NCBI RefSeq assembly: GCF_039851975.1
Contig: NZ_CP156660.1
Coordinates: 2,299,035 to 2,363,034, forward strand
Source: Desulfoscipio sp. XC116
GTDB taxonomy: Bacteria; Bacillota; Desulfotomaculia; Desulfotomaculales; Desulfallaceae
DNA length: 64,000 nucleotides
Reading direction: 5' to 3'
The notes beneath the pieces are model-generated. The model was not told where the DNA came from, ran no database searches, and was given only the letters and a program-made list of their open reading frames with translations. Made by a program: the position numbers and the translations under genes. This document shows, piece after piece, positions 15,731 through 24,260 of the stretch (its first letter is position 1; the number at the start of each line of letters is the position of its first letter).

Positions 15731-16957
15731 ATGTGGCCCATAGCAAAACTGCTGTTTGTTTTCTTATTAATGGTTTTAATGTTACGTAAAAATATTGGTA
15801 TTGGAATAACAATGATGATATCAACAGGTATACTGGGCATTATCTATGGCCTTAATATAGTACGTCTAATAAAACAGTTTGGATTAACAATTATGGATGT
15901 CAACACACTATCATTAGTATTAATCCTAGTATTAATCATGATTCTGGAATCAATAATGAGACATACCAATATGCTCGAAACCATGACTAACTCATTATCA
16001 CATCTACCCTTGAATCATGGCATCCAAGTGGCTATTATTCCAGCGATTGTTGGATTTCTTCCGTCCGCCGGGGGGGCCCGGTTTACTGCACCATTAGTAG
16101 CGCAGGCAACTGCTAATACGTCATATAGAGCTGAGGATAAAGCTTTTATTAATTATTGGTTCAGACATATTTGGGAATTTTCTCTTCCCTTGTACCCGGG
16201 ATTGATTTTAGCGGCCCATATAGCCGGTATTCCCATAGGAACGATGTTCCTTTGGCTCTGGCCAATTTCTATATTCTGGGCTCTATTGGGATACTGGTTG
16301 GTTTTTAAATATAATAACAACGAAGTCCAACAAAAAGCAGAATCCCCTGTTACCTCAGATTCTGCCCATGAAATCAGAGCATTTTTACAAGTATTTATTA
16401 AAAATACATGGCCCTTATGGGTTACGGTTGTACTTGCACTCTTTATACCTATCCTTTGGGCGCTAATTTTAGTTTTATGCTGCCTGATATTGCAGAAGCG
16501 TTATCCCCTAGCTTTAATTTGGCAAACTTTAAAAGAGCCTATAACGATAAAAATTGTTCTCCTCACCTGGGGTGTTATGGCTTTTAAAGATGTCCTTGAA
16601 TTATCAGGAGCTGTCGTTCAAGTTAGCAACGCAATAGCTATCTTAGCAGTACCAATCTTAGTATTAGTAATTATTTTACCCTTGATAACCGGCATGTTAA
16701 CCGGTATGGTTCAAGCCTGCGCCGGTATTGCTTTCCCATTATTAGTATCTATAGTTGAACCTACGACAGGTTATGCGGTGCTTGCATATGTGGCCGGTAC
16801 GGTTGGCGTTATGATCTCACCACTGCATCTTTGCCTTATATTGACAATAGATTATTTTAAAGTGAACTTTATGAGCTGTTACAAGTCTCTGATTCTACCC
16901 GGCTTAATGCCAATAGCCGCAGCTCTGGGGATATATTGGCTTCAAAAGTTTTTTTAA
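15731..16957 (+). CDS. DUF401 family membrane permease
   Basis: 408 residues with about ten hydrophobic helices. The line AIVGFLPSAGGARFTAPLV near residue 105 and INYWFRHIWEFSLPLYPG near 140 are the conserved core of DUF401 (ion-transporter-like superfamily, related to GntP/CitM types); the C-terminal part has GMLTGMVQACAGIAFPLL. AAGGTG precedes the ATG. It is divergent from gntR, so it may belong to the same substrate system, but it has its own direction and unknown substrate. A partial copy of the palindromic unit (AAACTCGTTCCAGCTAAAG) follows the stop codon. Confidence 0.8.
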   Translation: MWPIAKLLFVFLLMVLMLRKNIGIGITMMISTGILGIIYGLNIVRLIKQFGLTIMDVNTLSLVLILVLIMILESIMRHTNMLETMTNSLSHLPLNHGIQVAIIPAIVGFLPSAGGARFTAPLVAQATANTSYRAEDKAFINYWFRHIWEFSLPLYPGLILAAHIAGIPIGTMFLWLWPISIFWALLGYWLVFKYNNNEVQQKAESPVTSDSAHEIRAFLQVFIKNTWPLWVTVVLALFIPILWALILVLCCLILQKRYPLALIWQTLKEPITIKIVLLTWGVMAFKDVLELSGAVVQVSNAIAILAVPILVLVIILPLITGMLTGMVQACAGIAFPLLVSIVEPTTGYAVLAYVAGTVGVMISPLHLCLILTIDYFKVNFMSCYKSLILPGLMPIAAALGIYWLQKFF

Positions 16958-17046
16958 AAAGTAAACTCGTTCCAGCTAAAGATAAAATTAGCATTAGAGG
17001 TTAGAGGCCGGAGGCTGGAATGTTTTTGAATTGACTGCGTCAATTG

Positions 17047-17405
17047 TCAAAGGCAATTTGTAGTTGACCCGTGCGAAGCTACTTGGTAAACGTTAGCACC
17101 GCCTTGCCACAATATGGTCAGAATCTCTTCGGCCCTTTCCCGGCGGTGGCGTTTTAAGCTCGTTAATTCTTTTCCGCACGTCGTGAATCAGACTCCGGCG
17201 CCCCGGCAGCACCAGTCCAATATCCATGTGGTAAGCTTTATCCAGATTGGCCAGTAACCCTCCAGGGGATTCTCCTCTTCGGGCACAATCAGGGAAATAT
17301 TCGATGTTATTGTCAACGAGAATATGGTCCCCGGACACCAGCACCCTTTTGTCCGGCTCGTACAGACACATATGTCACCTGGTATGGCCGGGGGTGGCCA
17401 TGCAT
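17047..17405 (-). pseudogene. MBL-fold metallo-hydrolase fragment with nonsense mutation and frameshift
   Basis: On the minus strand the frame reads MATPGHT-R, then TGA (17375-17377) where a Gly codon is expected, then HMCLYEPDKRVLVSGDHIL, LANLDKAYHMDIGLVLPG and HDVRKRINELK. An extra A in the following A run shifts the frame; in the new frame it continues RHRRERAEEILTILWQGGAN to a TGA at 17047. TPGHT-GHMCLYEP and VLPGxRS are metallo-beta-lactamase-fold hydrolase lines. The N-terminal HxHxDH half is missing. It abuts the stop of the next gene upstream. Confidence 0.8.
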
Positions 17406-17408
17406 ACG

Positions 17409-18497
17409 CTAGTAAACCACGTCCATTTCGATTACGATCTTGAAGAGCATAGGTTTCTTGTCGGCTACCCACTCCTGATACCGCATAAGCAGGCCGTGGG
17501 AGCCGGCGTCATCCCTGTCAATATCCATCTCGAAGGACACCTTGGCGGGACTTTTCGGCGTCACATTGCTTCCCGACACGGGTTGTCCATCCTGCATTTT
17601 AAAATACAAGTACTCGGCGTGTTTCTCGTAGGAGTTCAGGCTGCTTCCCGCAACCCGGGCATATCCCACACCCTCCGGCAAGTGGAAGTGCAGTTCCAAC
17701 GGCGCGTTTCCCATCACCGCCTCCACATATGTCTTTTCTCCCAGGTAGACTTCGGCTTTGTGCTCGTCGATCATTTCGACTGTCCCCTCGCGGGGAACGG
17801 GAGGCGGGGGCGGCCCGAGCACCTTAATCCGCTTTTCCGGGGCGCTTATCTTTAGATCATGCCCGCCGGGCCCCCAATCGTATAGCGAATAACTGGTCCG
17901 GACAGCGTACTGTCCCGAATCCGCCGTCTCGGGAATTTTCAGGGCTACTGTTTTTGAATCGCCGGGAGCAATGGAAAACGCCCCTAGCTCTTTCCGGTAG
18001 CCACCAAAAACCGCTTCTGACTCCAAGGCGGCAATCAAGGAATAAAGCCCTCCCGGAGAGCCTTCCAGTGGGTATCCCAGTTCGATTTCGGTATGGTTGG
18101 CCATGGTGAGCAGAACAGTGTCACCGGGCGCATATTCATTACGATCAGTGGCAAGCGCAATACCGTCGCCGGCTAGATGGCGCTCGGTTACTTTCAGCTG
18201 TTCATAGGACATTTCTTCCAGATCCCTGATCAGCCAGGGCATAAAACTGTAAACAGCCCAGCAGCAAAACATAATTTTGTTCCAACCTTTAAGCATTTTT
18301 AACACCAGCACTTTTATAGAACGCTGCCGGATAAATACGACAACTTTTCGCGCCCAACTGGAAACATTCACGGAAACCCCACGTTTATAGTCAGGAAACC
18401 CAAAAGGACAAGGGATCTTTTTGATTTCGGGTTCTATTTCTATCATTTCTATCGTCCGGTAGGAGTGAATTTGAAAATTTTTCACAGCCACCACCAA
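17409..18497 (-). CDS. Unknown protein with Ig-like beta domains
   Basis: Frame of 362 codons; the first ~75 look unlike the rest and the true start may be an internal Met (near residue 69, MLKGWNK, or 76) before a short hydrophobic stretch MFCCWAVYSFMPWL. From about residue 100 the protein is beta-rich: ATDRNEYAPGDTVLLTMANH and FSIAPGDSKTVALKIPETAD read like an immunoglobulin-like or macroglobulin-like domain, followed by a Pro-rich linker (GPPPPPVPREG) and a second beta domain. No enzyme motif is seen. The gene is convergent with nothing and divergent from the propeller protein. An extracytoplasmic role is inferred. Confidence 0.55.
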   Translation of the reverse strand: MVVAVKNFQIHSYRTIEMIEIEPEIKKIPCPFGFPDYKRGVSVNVSSWARKVVVFIRQRSIKVLVLKMLKGWNKIMFCCWAVYSFMPWLIRDLEEMSYEQLKVTERHLAGDGIALATDRNEYAPGDTVLLTMANHTEIELGYPLEGSPGGLYSLIAALESEAVFGGYRKELGAFSIAPGDSKTVALKIPETADSGQYAVRTSYSLYDWGPGGHDLKISAPEKRIKVLGPPPPPVPREGTVEMIDEHKAEVYLGEKTYVEAVMGNAPLELHFHLPEGVGYARVAGSSLNSYEKHAEYLYFKMQDGQPVSGSNVTPKSPAKVSFEMDIDRDDAGSHGLLMRYQEWVADKKPMLFKIVIEMDVVY

Positions 18498-18568
18498 CCA
18501 AATGCAACATCATACCGGCAAATTTCGTCTAATAATAAAAGGGTTAATTTATAGGAGGTTTGTGGAAA

Positions 18569-20830
18569 ATGGGAAAGCGCTATTTGAATTTAACTTTATT
18601 GATAACAGCATCTTTACTGCTTATGGCCGGGGTTAGTTACGCTAATGATAACAACACCAAGGCTTCAAAAGAGAGCTGCACGTGGACCAGTTACGTCAAT
18701 CCCAATGATGTTACGGCAGCCGTGGAATTTAATGACCGGCTTGTCATAGGAACCAACGGGTCGGGCCTGGTAATCAGAAACAAGAATAATTTACAACCGG
18801 AAACAGTTTATACATCCCATAATTCCCCCTATTTACCGGATAACGCAATCGAAGGTTTGCAAAAACTTGGCGACCGGCTGTTTATAGTTACAGCTAAAGG
18901 TTACTGCTGGTACGACGACGGTAAAATCATTCCGGATCCCAACTTGGAGGCAAGTCCCTACCTCAAGCTGGCTGCCTTAAATAACCATGAAAAATACTTT
19001 GACGGTTCTATCTATTTACCGGACCAAATAAACGACCAATCGACCATTGTAAAAATCGACCCTTCTCTGGAAATAAGCCGCATTGAGCCGGGACTTGCCA
19101 TCAGGGATTTTACCTTTCAATCCGACGGCAGGCTGCTGCTCCTGTCCGATGATGGAATCTACCGGGAAGAAAATAACCATTTCCAAAAAATATTAGAACT
19201 TCCCGCCGAAAATAAGGCAAAGGAAGAGGGCAATTTTTTACGCTACGCCTCCATATTTTATGACAGCGGCAACGATGCCATCTGGTACTCATATCGGCAA
19301 GAAAAGATGGAGGAACTTTCGCCCCCCGCGTCTTTTTACCCGTATTATTTAGTAAAACAAGCCGACGGCAAAGCCACAAAATATGATTTGGGCAAAGGCA
19401 CCTACCCGGAAAAAGCCTTTTTTGTAGACGACAAAGCTATTTTTGTTCTGGAAAAAAGACTAAGCCTGGACACCACCGGTGCGGATATTATGGTCATTGA
19501 GAACGGCAACCAGCGCTTCCTTGGCGCCGGCAGGGGTCACTTTATCGGCAAAGTAGACCGGGGCTTATGGTACTCATATTTCTATCCATATTCAACCAGT
19601 AAACTGGTGCTGTTGGACTTTAACTTGCAACCCGTGAAAGAAAAGGAAATCCAGGGACTGACTACCGTCGGTGACAACAGCATACTGGTTTTTACAGACC
19701 ATAAGGTATATAGGATCAGCGACAGTGAAGAGCAGTCTATTTCCCATGCGTATCTTCCTTTTAATAATGCTTACAAAATAGAAAATGTGGGGAATAACAC
19801 GGTTTACCTGACAGGCCATTTTGCGGAACCATGTTCCCAAGAAATGAACGGGACAAAATTTGTCTTTAACAATGACGACCGCAACGGGGGTTTATCCGCT
19901 GATAAATATCTTGCTAAAGAGCCCGCGTTGATCGACAATCGCGGCAACAAGTGGTTTGAAGGCGTTGAAGCGGGGAAATGGTATTGCCTTGCGCCCGACG
20001 GTACGGAACAGGTCTATTCCCGGGACCAGATGCCGGGCACACCTTTTTATGATTTTTACGACTTGGCCGAAGACCCGCAGGGCAATATCTGGTTCATGAG
20101 CTCCGAAGGGCTGACGAAAATGAATCCCCAGGGTGAGTTTTCCTATTTTGTAGGCCGGGAAATCTTTGGGGAGCAGCTCAGCCAGGCCGATGGGGATTAC
20201 CAATCCGCTCCATTTTTTGAGGAACTGGAAATTGATGAGCAGGGAAACCTGTGGGTTTATACGAACACCCTGGGGCTAATTAGTTTCAACAAGCAGGTTG
20301 AAGTCAATAAAATATACGGACCTGAAAGGTGGCCCCTCTATGCTTTCTTCCTGGATCGTAGCGGCAACAAATGGGTGGTCAATCAAGGGAAAGATCACGT
20401 GAATTGCACTATTTTAGACCGGAACAATAATGTAGTCACAGAACATAAGACCGCAGGTTTTATGGCCGACTTTGAACATGCCAAGTATTATTACGATTCC
20501 GTGGGTAAAGCCCATTTCATCGCCCTCAGCACCTTTGACCGGGACAAGGAAAGATTTGGGATTATTAAAGTGGAGGAGGACGGGGTATTTGACATTTACC
20601 GTAACCAGCTTGACTTTGAATATTCCGGCGGGGAAATGTTTACGGAGATGTACCGCGAGCAAGGTTATGTATGGTTTGTAACCCCCGCGGGTATTGTCCG
20701 GTACGATGGCGCCCAATTTTTGACTATAAATTACGAAGGTGAGGGCCTGATAGGTCATGACAGCTACGTGGAAAGCCCGAACAAAGTCTGGGTATTGACG
20801 ACAACCGGAATCGCCCGGGTTAATTTTTAG
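18569..20830 (+). CDS. Secreted beta-propeller protein (two-component regulator propeller type)
   Basis: ATG at 18569 is 9 bases after GGAGGT; TTG at 18560 is too close. The product of 753 residues starts with a signal peptide (LTLLITASLLLMAGVSYA). The body is a run of short blades with recurrent lines of the form D-xx-GN-xWxx...GLxxxN: EDPQGNIWFMSSEGLTKMN, IDEQGNLWVYTNTLGLISFN, LDRSGNKWVVNQ and SPNKVWVLTTTGIARVNF. Such Reg_prop blades are found in sensor domains, but here there is no membrane anchor or kinase. It is likely exported, with a binding or sensing role. The divergent neighbour is the Ig-like protein, and the two may act together at the surface. Confidence 0.75.
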   Translation: MGKRYLNLTLLITASLLLMAGVSYANDNNTKASKESCTWTSYVNPNDVTAAVEFNDRLVIGTNGSGLVIRNKNNLQPETVYTSHNSPYLPDNAIEGLQKLGDRLFIVTAKGYCWYDDGKIIPDPNLEASPYLKLAALNNHEKYFDGSIYLPDQINDQSTIVKIDPSLEISRIEPGLAIRDFTFQSDGRLLLLSDDGIYREENNHFQKILELPAENKAKEEGNFLRYASIFYDSGNDAIWYSYRQEKMEELSPPASFYPYYLVKQADGKATKYDLGKGTYPEKAFFVDDKAIFVLEKRLSLDTTGADIMVIENGNQRFLGAGRGHFIGKVDRGLWYSYFYPYSTSKLVLLDFNLQPVKEKEIQGLTTVGDNSILVFTDHKVYRISDSEEQSISHAYLPFNNAYKIENVGNNTVYLTGHFAEPCSQEMNGTKFVFNNDDRNGGLSADKYLAKEPALIDNRGNKWFEGVEAGKWYCLAPDGTEQVYSRDQMPGTPFYDFYDLAEDPQGNIWFMSSEGLTKMNPQGEFSYFVGREIFGEQLSQADGDYQSAPFFEELEIDEQGNLWVYTNTLGLISFNKQVEVNKIYGPERWPLYAFFLDRSGNKWVVNQGKDHVNCTILDRNNNVVTEHKTAGFMADFEHAKYYYDSVGKAHFIALSTFDRDKERFGIIKVEEDGVFDIYRNQLDFEYSGGEMFTEMYREQGYVWFVTPAGIVRYDGAQFLTINYEGEGLIGHDSYVESPNKVWVLTTTGIARVNF

Positions 20831-20894
20831 CATGACCAATTTAGACTTAAAAAAATGGAGGCCATAAACCGGTGATGCTTCTACATTAATAAGC

Positions 20895-20918
20895 GGCCGG
20901 GGGAATATTCCCCCGGCC
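20895..20918. repeat. Perfect 24-bp palindrome
   Basis: GGCCGGGGGAAT followed by its exact reverse complement. It lies 65 bases behind the stop of the propeller gene. There is no T run, so it is not a standard intrinsic terminator, but a hairpin of this strength could stop transcription or protect the 3' end. The rest of 20831-21098 shows no gene. Confidence 0.7.
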
Positions 20919-21098
20919 CGGGTAAGCCCATACATCCCCCACCGCCTTTTCCCGAAGCTTGCGCTTTAGGTTAGAGAACACTTCGTCATGCTTAAAGCGT
21001 TTGCCGGTAATGCTTAAGATGCTTGATAAAAACGGTCAGGATATGATAGTCTGCTTATTACAATCTCATACGCCCACTTTTTACTTACGTAATTTACT

Positions 21099-21920
21099 TT
21101 ACTTACGGAATTTACTGAAATCGGGTTCTCTTTTTTCCATAAATGCATTTCTACCCTCCACGGCTTCATCTGTGCCGTAGTATAGATTTAAAGCAATTCC
21201 GGCCATAGAATGAATACCCCATATGGATTCGGTATCCGCATTAAAAGATGTCTTGAGAGCAGCTAAGGAAGTAGGACTGTGGGATAGCAAAGTATCACAC
21301 ATCTTTTCCACTTCTTCCTCTAAATTTTCAGACGGGACTACCTTGTTCACCAACCCCATTTCCAGAGCATCATCCGCAGTGTACTGCTGGCAGAGGTACC
21401 AGATTTCCCTGGCCTTCTTTTCACCGACCACTCTGGCCAAATAAGCGGAGCCATAACCAGCGTCGAAACTGCCGACCCGTGGGCCAGCCTGGCCAAACTT
21501 GGCCTTTTCAGAAGCTACGGATAGATCACAGACCACATGAATAACGTTGCCACCACCAATGGCGTAACCGTTGACCATAGCCACCACAGGCTTGGGAATC
21601 ATTCTAATTATTTGTAGAAGCAGGGCGTGGTTGTTGGCCAGGGGCAGGTTTTCCAGTCCCTCCAGACCGTTCTTCTCAGACTCCGCACCGGCATAACCCC
21701 CTTTTGAGCGAATAGATTGATCTCCTCCGACACAAAAAGCTCTATCACCAGCACCGGTAATGATAACCACACCTACATTTTTATCAGTCCAAGCATCTAT
21801 AAGAGCACTGATCATTTCCTGCAAAGTATGGTTGGTGAAGGCATTTAGTTTATCGGGCCTGTTAATAGCAACCTTGGCTCTCCCATCGTATTTTGTATAA
21901 AGGATATCTTCAAATCTCAT
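21099..21920 (-). CDS. badI: BadI/MenB-like ring-cleaving crotonase (2-ketocyclohexanecarboxyl-CoA hydrolase)
   Basis: 273-residue crotonase-fold enzyme of the MenB/BadI branch: AINRPDKLNAF, DRAFCVGGDQSIRSKGGY, VNGYAIGGGNVIHVVCDLSV, GPRVGSFDAGYGSAYLARVV and KKAREIWYLCQQY. MenB closes the naphthoate ring and BadI opens 2-ketocyclohexanecarboxyl-CoA to pimeloyl-CoA; both keep these lines. I favour BadI because the C-terminal NLYYGTDEAVEG and GYAIGGGNV resemble BadI, no men gene is near, and the upstream neighbours match the BadH and cyclohexanecarboxyl-CoA dehydrogenase steps. It is the last gene of an operon read from the sigma-54 promoter at 24045. GGGAGG precedes the ATG. Confidence 0.75.
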   Translation of the reverse strand: MRFEDILYTKYDGRAKVAINRPDKLNAFTNHTLQEMISALIDAWTDKNVGVVIITGAGDRAFCVGGDQSIRSKGGYAGAESEKNGLEGLENLPLANNHALLLQIIRMIPKPVVAMVNGYAIGGGNVIHVVCDLSVASEKAKFGQAGPRVGSFDAGYGSAYLARVVGEKKAREIWYLCQQYTADDALEMGLVNKVVPSENLEEEVEKMCDTLLSHSPTSLAALKTSFNADTESIWGIHSMAGIALNLYYGTDEAVEGRNAFMEKREPDFSKFRK

Positions 21921-21988
21921 AATTAATCCCTCCCGAATTTATTTAAAGAATAATAGCAATCTACAAAAGCTGCCTTGCACACCTTTTC

Positions 21989-23155
21989 TTAATATGGTAG
22001 ATATTCCCGACCAAAAACTTCCCTGGAAATAATAATTTTTTGTACCTGAGCCGTACCATCGCCAATTTGCAGTCCAATAACATCCCTCATGCGCTGCTCT
22101 ACAGGAAATTCCCTGGTGTAACCATAGTGTCCGTGAATAAGCAGACAGTCATGGATGGCAGTCACTGATATCTCCGGGCACAGCCATTTACACATTGCGG
22201 CTTCTTTGGTATGGGGCAATCCTTCATCCCTTAACCAAAGGGTGCGATAACATAGCCAACGGGCAGCTTCCAGCCTGGTAAGCCATTCCATCAGGGGGAA
22301 GGAGATACCTTCGAATTTCGCCAAGGGCTGGCCAAAGACGTTACGCTGCTTCACGTATTCAATAGTCTCTTCAATAGTTTTCTGCGCCGCACCCAGGCAC
22401 ATGAGGGCAATAATCACGCGACTGTAATCAAAGGCCTGCATTACCTGAATAAAGCCGCCCCCTTCGTCACCAATTAAATTTTCCGCTGGTACAACCACGT
22501 CATCTAAGAAGAGTGAGCCACGTACAATGGCTTTGCTGCCCATATCCGGATACGACTGTATGGTAATTCCCGGCTGGTCCAGGGGTACCAAAAAAGCGCT
22601 AATCCCTTTAGCTCTGGCCGTAGGATCAGTTTTAGTAAATACTACGGCAGCATTAGCAGCCCTGAGCAAGCTGATGGCGGATTTTTCCCCGTTTAAAACA
22701 TAATTATTTCCTTTTTTGATAGCCCGTGTACTTATGGCTGCCGCGTCGCAACCCGCATGGGGCTCGGTTAAAGCTATACAGACTATTTTTTCCCCTGTGG
22801 CCATCTTAGTCAACCAGTTTGTTTTTACTAGTTCGGTCGCGAATCTATCCAATATATCCCCAACCAGACAGTTCATCAGTACACCATATGAGCAGTTAAA
22901 GTCACCCCTGGCAAGCTCTTCGGCAATCAAACCGGCCGTGACGCAGTCGGCTTCTTGACCTCCGTATTGTTCGGAAATCCGCAGGCCCAATAGATCCAGC
23001 TCAGCCATCTTGGCCCATTGCTCATAGGGAAACTCTTCTTTCTCATCCCAATAACCATACTTGGGAAGCAGTACTTTATTAGCAAAGTTCCTTACAACCT
23101 TAGCCATAGATTCCTGAACATCGCTAAATCTAAAATCCAAGTCAATCTCTCCCAT
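21989..23155 (-). CDS. Acyl-CoA dehydrogenase, probably cyclic acyl-CoA type
   Basis: FAD enzyme of 388 residues with all three ACAD domains: N-terminal helices, the beta domain with IALTEPHAGCDAAAISTRA and YVLNGEKSAISLL, and the C-terminal helices with YVKQRNVFGQPLAKFEG and LIHGHYGYTREFPVEQRMRD. Where medium-chain enzymes have the catalytic Glu in ...EGT..., this one has Asp (GLQIGDGTAQVQ). Such a change fits dehydrogenases acting on cyclohexane-carboxyl-CoA type substrates. Electrons would go to ETF. It stands between badI and the badH-like gene in one operon. Substrate is inferred from context. The start has no strong ribosome binding site. Confidence 0.8.
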   Translation of the reverse strand: MGEIDLDFRFSDVQESMAKVVRNFANKVLLPKYGYWDEKEEFPYEQWAKMAELDLLGLRISEQYGGQEADCVTAGLIAEELARGDFNCSYGVLMNCLVGDILDRFATELVKTNWLTKMATGEKIVCIALTEPHAGCDAAAISTRAIKKGNNYVLNGEKSAISLLRAANAAVVFTKTDPTARAKGISAFLVPLDQPGITIQSYPDMGSKAIVRGSLFLDDVVVPAENLIGDEGGGFIQVMQAFDYSRVIIALMCLGAAQKTIEETIEYVKQRNVFGQPLAKFEGISFPLMEWLTRLEAARWLCYRTLWLRDEGLPHTKEAAMCKWLCPEISVTAIHDCLLIHGHYGYTREFPVEQRMRDVIGLQIGDGTAQVQKIIISREVFGREYLPY

Positions 23156-23248
23156 CTAACATTATTTCATCAATAAATCCGAACCCTAATCTACATAACT
23201 TAAAGCATCCCTTGGACTTTTAACCTATCAGCAACTACAATTAATTGG

Positions 23249-24001
23249 CTACAGCATATTTAACCCGCCATTAACACTTAAAGTCTGGCCGGTAATATAA
23301 GCGGCCTCTTCAGAAGCCATAAACAACACTGCATTAGCAAGATCATCCGGCTGAGCCAAACGACGGAAAGGTATTGTTTTAACCAGAGCCTCAGCAATTT
23401 TAGGATTCCCTGCCGCAATTTCGGCAAAAAGCGGTGTATCGGTAGGACCGGGAGCCACACAATTAACGCTGATTTTATTCCGAGCCATTTCCCTAGCCAG
23501 AGTTTTGGTGAATGCAATAACCCCTCCTTTAGCAGCGGAATACACCGCTTCACCCGAAGAACCAACCCTGCCGGCATCAGATGCTATGTTGACAATCCTA
23601 CCCGATTTCTGAGAAATCATTATAGGTAATACTGACCGGCAAAAACTTATTGTCCCTTTAAGATTAACAGCTATCACCTTATCCCAGGTGTCTTCCGTAC
23701 TTTCCATAAAGGGCTCAATTTTATCCCAACCGGCGTTATTAATTAATATATCCACCCTGCCGTATTTCTCCAGCACAGCATCAACCAAATCATCCACCGA
23801 TTTTTTTTTAGCTACATTTACTCTCACAGCCAGGGCATCACCGCCGAGCGACTCAATTTCTCCGGCCACACAGGCAGCCGTGCTTAAATCCAAATCAGCC
23901 ACCACAACTTTTGCGCCTTCTTTAGAAAAAGTTGTGGCAATGGCGCAGCCAATCCCCCTGCCAGCCCCAGTGACAATAGCTACCTTATCCTTAAGTCTCA
24001 T
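23249..24001 (-). CDS. badH: BadH-like short-chain dehydrogenase (2-hydroxycyclohexanecarboxyl-CoA dehydrogenase)
   Basis: 250-residue SDR with the NAD site GAGRGIG (residues 12-18), NNAG near 88 and catalytic Ser/Tyr/Lys as YSAAK. It closely follows BadH lines: NNAGWDKIEPF, RIVNIASDAGRVGSSGEAVY, SAAKGGVIAFTKTLARE, APGPTDTPLFAE and a C-terminal ITGQTLSVNGGLNML. BadH oxidises 2-hydroxycyclohexanecarboxyl-CoA to the 2-keto compound, the substrate of BadI, encoded two genes on. GGAGGTG precedes the ATG. First gene of the operon; a sigma-54 promoter ends about 45 bases upstream. Confidence 0.78.
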   Translation of the reverse strand: MRLKDKVAIVTGAGRGIGCAIATTFSKEGAKVVVADLDLSTAACVAGEIESLGGDALAVRVNVAKKKSVDDLVDAVLEKYGRVDILINNAGWDKIEPFMESTEDTWDKVIAVNLKGTISFCRSVLPIMISQKSGRIVNIASDAGRVGSSGEAVYSAAKGGVIAFTKTLAREMARNKISVNCVAPGPTDTPLFAEIAAGNPKIAEALVKTIPFRRLAQPDDLANAVLFMASEEAAYITGQTLSVNGGLNML

Positions 24002-24044
24002 TTTTACACCTCCGCAAATTTTAAATATTCAAAATTAATGGAAT

Positions 24045-24060
24045 TGCAATTTGTTTGCCA
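24045..24060 (-). promoter_or_regulatory. Sigma-54 promoter of the badH-ACAD-badI operon
   Basis: Minus-strand TGGCAAACAAATTGCA: a -24 TGG and a -12 TTGCA with exactly ten bases between GG and GC, as in the RpoN consensus. It stands 43 bases before the badH start, with palindromic activator sites 40-105 bases further up. Confidence 0.8.
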
Positions 24061-24101
24061 GATGCCAACCTATTCATTATTAAAGTAATTTCTTAAAATA
24101 A

Positions 24102-24149
24102 TGCACTAATCAACTATTCAATAGTGCAATTTATCTTGCAATATTGCAA
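24102..24149. promoter_or_regulatory. Upstream activator sites (TTGCA/TGCAA palindromes)
   Basis: TTGCAATATTGCAA (24136-24149) is a perfect palindrome, and TGCACTA (24102-24108) pairs with TAGTGCA (24122-24128). They lie 40-90 bases upstream of the sigma-54 promoter at 24045. Similar TTGCA...TGCAA elements stand before the other two promoters and the activator gene at 26510. Confidence 0.65.
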
Positions 24150-24164
24150 TTAGCTGCTAAAAAA

Positions 24165-24191
24165 TCAAAAACCGCTACCCACTGTAGCGGT
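24165..24191 (-). terminator. Intrinsic terminator behind the acid-CoA ligase
   Basis: ACCGCTAC (24171-24178) and GTAGCGGT (24184-24191) form a perfect 8-bp stem; on the minus strand it is followed by TTTTGATTTTTT. It separates the ligase transcript from the badH operon, which has its own promoter. Confidence 0.8.
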
Positions 24192-24260
24192 ATAAAGTAG
24201 ATTAACAATCTATAGTTTTTCTAAAGTAAATAATATACTGCAAATGCGGAAGGTTAATTA

